Virus record (IMG/VR): IMGVR_UViG_3300048010_000006
Span: 1-24,836 of that record
DNA: 24,836 nucleotides
DNA from: a virus
Strand: one strand, 5' to 3'
The notes below the pieces were generated by a model that was not told the origin of the DNA, did no database searches, and saw only the letters and a program-made list of their open reading frames with translations. Below, piece by piece: positions 22,186-24,836 of the stretch. The translations under genes were made by a program, and so were the position numbers. Positions within the stretch are counted from its first letter, which is position 1. Each line of letters begins with the position of its first letter.

Positions 22186-22965
22186 ATGTCAGTACCAAGT
22201 GGAACAGCAAGTCTAAGCGATATACAGACTGAGTTTGGTGGCTCAAACCCTATATCTATGTCAGAGTACTATGACCTACAATCAAACCCTTCTGGTATAC
22301 CTTCAAGTGGTGCCCTATCTATCGATAATTTTCGTGGTAAAGAAAATGTTTTTGTTCTTACCGCAGATTATTTTACTAGCTCAATAACTCTTACTGCTAA
22401 TGATATAAATGGAAGCGGTGCTGCTTGGGTTGGAGTATCTGGAGGTGGCGGCGGCGGTGCTGGTGTACTATTTGGCAACACAGGGTCGGGATCTGGTGCT
22501 TCTGGCGGTTCTGGTGGTGTTCATGGCTTATTTGTCAGTGATGTAACAGATTTAATAGGTGCTTCCTTTGTCGCGGGGTATGGCGGCGGTGGTTCAAATA
22601 CGGGAGGTACTCCGGGATCAAGCGGCATATCACGTAGGGGTAGTACTGGTGGAACCAGCACTTTCAGTTATGGTAACGTAACCGCCGCTGCGGGCAGTGG
22701 TGGCCTTGGCGGTCCTAGTGGTTCTGGTGTTAAAGATCCGGGCAATACAGGAGCAGATACGGGTATAAATATTACGTCTTCTATTGCTAGTTACTACTCT
22801 GGGGAATATACCTCCGGCCCTACAGGGGCTTTACGGGGTACTGCTGGAGCGGCTGGACCAGCAGTTTATACGGGGGGCGGAAACACTCCGGGCAATTCTT
22901 ATGGCGGTGCTGGCGGTAGCGGTAATCTGACTATAATATACGAAGCCGTGCCACAAGTAACATGA
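22186..22965 (+). CDS. Glycine-rich distal tail adhesin (259 aa)
   Basis: This 259-residue protein begins with a fibre-docking-type segment 'VPSGTASLSDIQTEFGG' and 'PISMSEYYDLQSN' (residues 3-35), which I recognise from marine phage tip adhesins. From residue 88 it is dominated by Gly runs (SGGGGGGAGVLFGN, YGGGGSNTGG, GGAGGSG) separated by variable Ser/Thr/Tyr-rich loops. Such patterns form polyglycine-II sandwiches with hypervariable receptor loops in gp38-type adhesins (S16-like). It follows fibre 3 closely, preceded by AGGATA, and overlaps the next gene as ATGA. It probably determines host specificity of fibre 3. Confidence 0.72.
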   Translation: MSVPSGTASLSDIQTEFGGSNPISMSEYYDLQSNPSGIPSSGALSIDNFRGKENVFVLTADYFTSSITLTANDINGSGAAWVGVSGGGGGGAGVLFGNTGSGSGASGGSGGVHGLFVSDVTDLIGASFVAGYGGGGSNTGGTPGSSGISRRGSTGGTSTFSYGNVTAAAGSGGLGGPSGSGVKDPGNTGADTGINITSSIASYYSGEYTSGPTGALRGTAGAAGPAVYTGGGNTPGNSYGGAGGSGNLTIIYEAVPQVT

Positions 22966-23210
22966 CCCAGCTTACACCAGAACAACTAGAAGCTATGATG
23001 GATAGGGCCGCTAAGAAGGGTGCTAGGCAAGCCTTGTGTGACTTAGGATTAGCTGACTTAGATGCAGCTACTGATATTAAAGAATTACGTAGTCTATTAG
23101 ACTCATGGCGTGATACAAAGAAAAGTATATGGAAAACACTCGTACAATTAGGTACAGTTGCAGTACTGACATTCATAGCTACTGCTGTGTGGATGCAAGT
23201 AGGCAAGTAA
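22962..23210 (+). CDS. Small membrane protein, DUF6127-like (82 aa)
   Basis: This 82-residue protein overlaps the adhesin stop as ATGA. It has a charged helical N-terminus (LTPEQLEAMMDRAAKKGARQ), a central 'DIKELRSLLDSWRDTKKSIW' element, and one hydrophobic C-terminal segment (TVAVLTFIATAVWMQV, about 65-80). This order matches what I recall of DUF6127 proteins of alphaproteobacterial phages and prophages. A small one-TM protein at this point could be a holin, spanin partner or inner-membrane anchor, but there is no endolysin gene nearby, so lysis is only a guess. Confidence 0.55.
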   Translation: MTQLTPEQLEAMMDRAAKKGARQALCDLGLADLDAATDIKELRSLLDSWRDTKKSIWKTLVQLGTVAVLTFIATAVWMQVGK

Positions 23211-23221
23211 GGATAAGATAG

Positions 23222-24836
23222 ATGGCTAAACGTTTTGCAGGATTTACACCAGAGCAGCTAGGTAAAATTGATCCTAGCCTTAAAGGTATGCAGTCTGATG
23301 AGCAAGAAAAGATTATTGCAGCTAACCCTGCCTTAGCAGCCCGTGTAGGTAAAATGACACAGATGGCACAAAAGCGTATAGGCATGGCAGAGGGTGGATT
23401 TGTTGATCTGGAATCGCGTTTAAGTGCCCAACGTAGGGGTTTCTCAGGTGCTGGGCAGGTGCCACCACAGCAATACTTGGTACAAGACCCTTTTCAAAGA
23501 CCAGACGGTATAACCCCTAGACCGGGATCTGGATATCTAGCAGACGCGCTTCGTCCTGCAATAGGTATAGGTCAATTACCTACACAACTACCTACAGACG
23601 CACCTATTTCAGCAGGTGTACCACCTCACTCACACGGTGGCGGCGGTGCGGTTCTACCAAGCGGCGATTTATCTGGTGGTAATAACCCTGCACCTAATCA
23701 GCAACCACAGGATTTAAAGTCTGTTTTTGAAAAGCAAAAAGAGCTAGACATGGGTTTTGCTCAGATTGATATGGAAGCACAGACTAAGAAGGATGCGCTT
23801 CAAGAAGCCCTTACAATGAGATATGGTTTTGCAGAAGGTGGCGATACATCTGGTGCAGATGACGATAAAGAGAATAAGCCTGACCCAATGTCTGAGGCAG
23901 GTAAGGCTGCTGCTGGGCTAACTAAAACTGCACTAGAAAGCCCTGAGACTTTAGTAAAAGATACAGAAGTTAAAGAGACTACAGAAGAACAAAAGAAAGC
24001 TGGTGAAATTGCAGAAGGCACAGGTGAGGCTGCTACTGTAGATGAAGCTGCTGCTACTGTTGCTACACCTGCTGCTGCAGTTACAGCACCTGTAAAAACA
24101 CCTGCTGCTACTGTTCTTCCTGAGACTGTTTCTGCAGAAGTAAGTGATACACTCAAGAAGCTAGAGGCTGCTACAGGTAAGCCAAGCTCTGATGCATTAG
24201 CAGAAGCTGCTACAATGTCACCAGAGAAGCTAAAAAGTTTAGGTCTTACTGTTGAACAGATCGAACAAGCTCGTCGTGTAGAAGGTGCACCTACTCGTAA
24301 GGTAGAAGCGGGTGAGATGATTGAAGGCTCCACAGTAGATATGGAGCGTGTAAAGAAAGAAGTAAACTTTGAGGCAGCTACAGGTGCACCATCAACTGAT
24401 GCTACTGTACAAGGGCAGCTAACTGGTTTGATGGAAGACTTTGAGGGTGCTGCTCCCCCTGCATGGGCTGCAGGTGCTATGAGGGCAGCGGCTGCACGTA
24501 TGGCAAGTCGTGGACTGTCATCTTCATCTATGGCTGGTCAGGCTATCGTACAGGCTGCAATGGAGAGTGCTATTCCTATCGCCTCTCAAGATGCTAAGAC
24601 TGTTGCAAGCTTTGAGATGCAGAACCTGTCAAACAGGCAGCAGACTGCTATGTTCGCTGCACAGCAACGCGCTCAGTTTCTAGGCTTAGAGTTTAACCAA
24701 GAGTTTCAAGCTCGTGTAACTAACGCAGCTAAGATCTCTGACATTGCCAATATGAATTTTAGTGCAGAGCAACAGATTGCGCTAGAGAATGCTCGTATGG
24801 CACAGACTGTTGATATAACAAACCTCAACGCTAAGA
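23222..24836 (+). CDS. Large internal/ejection-type virion protein, 3' end outside the window
   Basis: The frame opens with ATG 23222 after AGGATA (23210) and stays open to the last base, giving 538 residues. Near the start are 'AEGGFVDLES' (about 56-65) and 'FAEGGDTSGA' (about 203-212), the same EGG element as in the 950-residue protein. The middle (about 225-380) is Ala/Thr/Glu-rich and low in complexity. From about 400 comes a helical block, 'PPAWAAGAMRAAAARMASRG', 'SSMAGQAIVQAAMESAIPIA', 'QNLSNRQQTAMFAAQQRAQF', that I recognise from large marine phage structural proteins with an internal-core-type arrangement. It probably belongs to the ejected protein set. The exact role is unknown. Confidence 0.6.
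   Translation, partial: MAKRFAGFTPEQLGKIDPSLKGMQSDEQEKIIAANPALAARVGKMTQMAQKRIGMAEGGFVDLESRLSAQRRGFSGAGQVPPQQYLVQDPFQRPDGITPRPGSGYLADALRPAIGIGQLPTQLPTDAPISAGVPPHSHGGGGAVLPSGDLSGGNNPAPNQQPQDLKSVFEKQKELDMGFAQIDMEAQTKKDALQEALTMRYGFAEGGDTSGADDDKENKPDPMSEAGKAAAGLTKTALESPETLVKDTEVKETTEEQKKAGEIAEGTGEAATVDEAAATVATPAAAVTAPVKTPAATVLPETVSAEVSDTLKKLEAATGKPSSDALAEAATMSPEKLKSLGLTVEQIEQARRVEGAPTRKVEAGEMIEGSTVDMERVKKEVNFEAATGAPSTDATVQGQLTGLMEDFEGAAPPAWAAGAMRAAAARMASRGLSSSSMAGQAIVQAAMESAIPIASQDAKTVASFEMQNLSNRQQTAMFAAQQRAQFLGLEFNQEFQARVTNAAKISDIANMNFSAEQQIALENARMAQTVDITNLNAK

Noticed and set aside
23800-24333. 177-codon minus-strand ORF at the right end
   Set aside because: It is the antisense of the Ala/Thr/Glu-rich part of the large right-end gene, with Ser/Ala-rich low-complexity output and no start signal.

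Overview
The window is the virion-building half of a tailed phage genome. All 26 genes I call are on the + strand, packed end to end with 1-4 nt overlaps or short gaps. The order is DNA packaging (small and large terminase), portal, a very large virion-associated protein, scaffold, major capsid protein, a tail-fibre block, tail tube adaptor and nozzle, a third fibre with a distal adhesin, a small membrane protein, and the 5' part of an ejection/internal-type protein. A fibre-tail adaptor, a gp11-like tubular protein and a gp12/gp10-like nozzle, with no tape-measure, sheath or baseplate gene in view, point to a podovirus-like particle. AT-leaning composition and marine-phage-type fibre modules suggest a marine phage. 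A DUF1127 gene and a DUF6127-like gene, both typical of Alphaproteobacteria and their phages, suggest an alphaproteobacterial host (inference only).

Layout. 1-685: tail of one gene and two small genes, the second a beta-rich virion-like protein. 686-1097: a separate transcription island with a promoter-like motif, a hairpin that would hide the Shine-Dalgarno site, a 49-residue DUF1127 gene and a terminator, followed by the leader of the packaging operon. 1098-8506: small terminase, an HTH protein with no normal start codon, large terminase overlapping it in another frame, portal, a small gene and a 950-residue multidomain protein. 8507-10899: scaffold and capsid, each with its own structured leader, ending in a terminator. 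10900-17921: small structural protein, fibre 1, its chaperone, a 2-oxoglutarate/Fe(II) hydroxylase, fibre 2, its chaperone and a tandem-repeat protein. 17932-24836: adaptor, tail tube and nozzle proteins, third fibre, glycine-rich adhesin, membrane protein, and a large protein cut by the window edge.

The most striking arrangement is the fibre block. Two tail fibres each carry a collagen-like Gly-Pro-Thr stalk, and between them, translationally coupled to the first fibre's chaperone, lies a prolyl-hydroxylase-like enzyme. The simplest hypothesis is that the phage modifies its own collagen stalks, although every proline in them is at the X position of Gly-X-Y, unlike the usual 4-hydroxylation site.

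A second pattern is the motif ACTATA(A/G)(G/C), found once in each of the four leaders of the left half (before the DUF1127, small terminase, scaffold and capsid genes). It resembles the core of T7/SP6-type single-subunit RNA polymerase promoters, and in most cases a hairpin lies just downstream. Replication, integration and lysis enzymes are not visible in this window.
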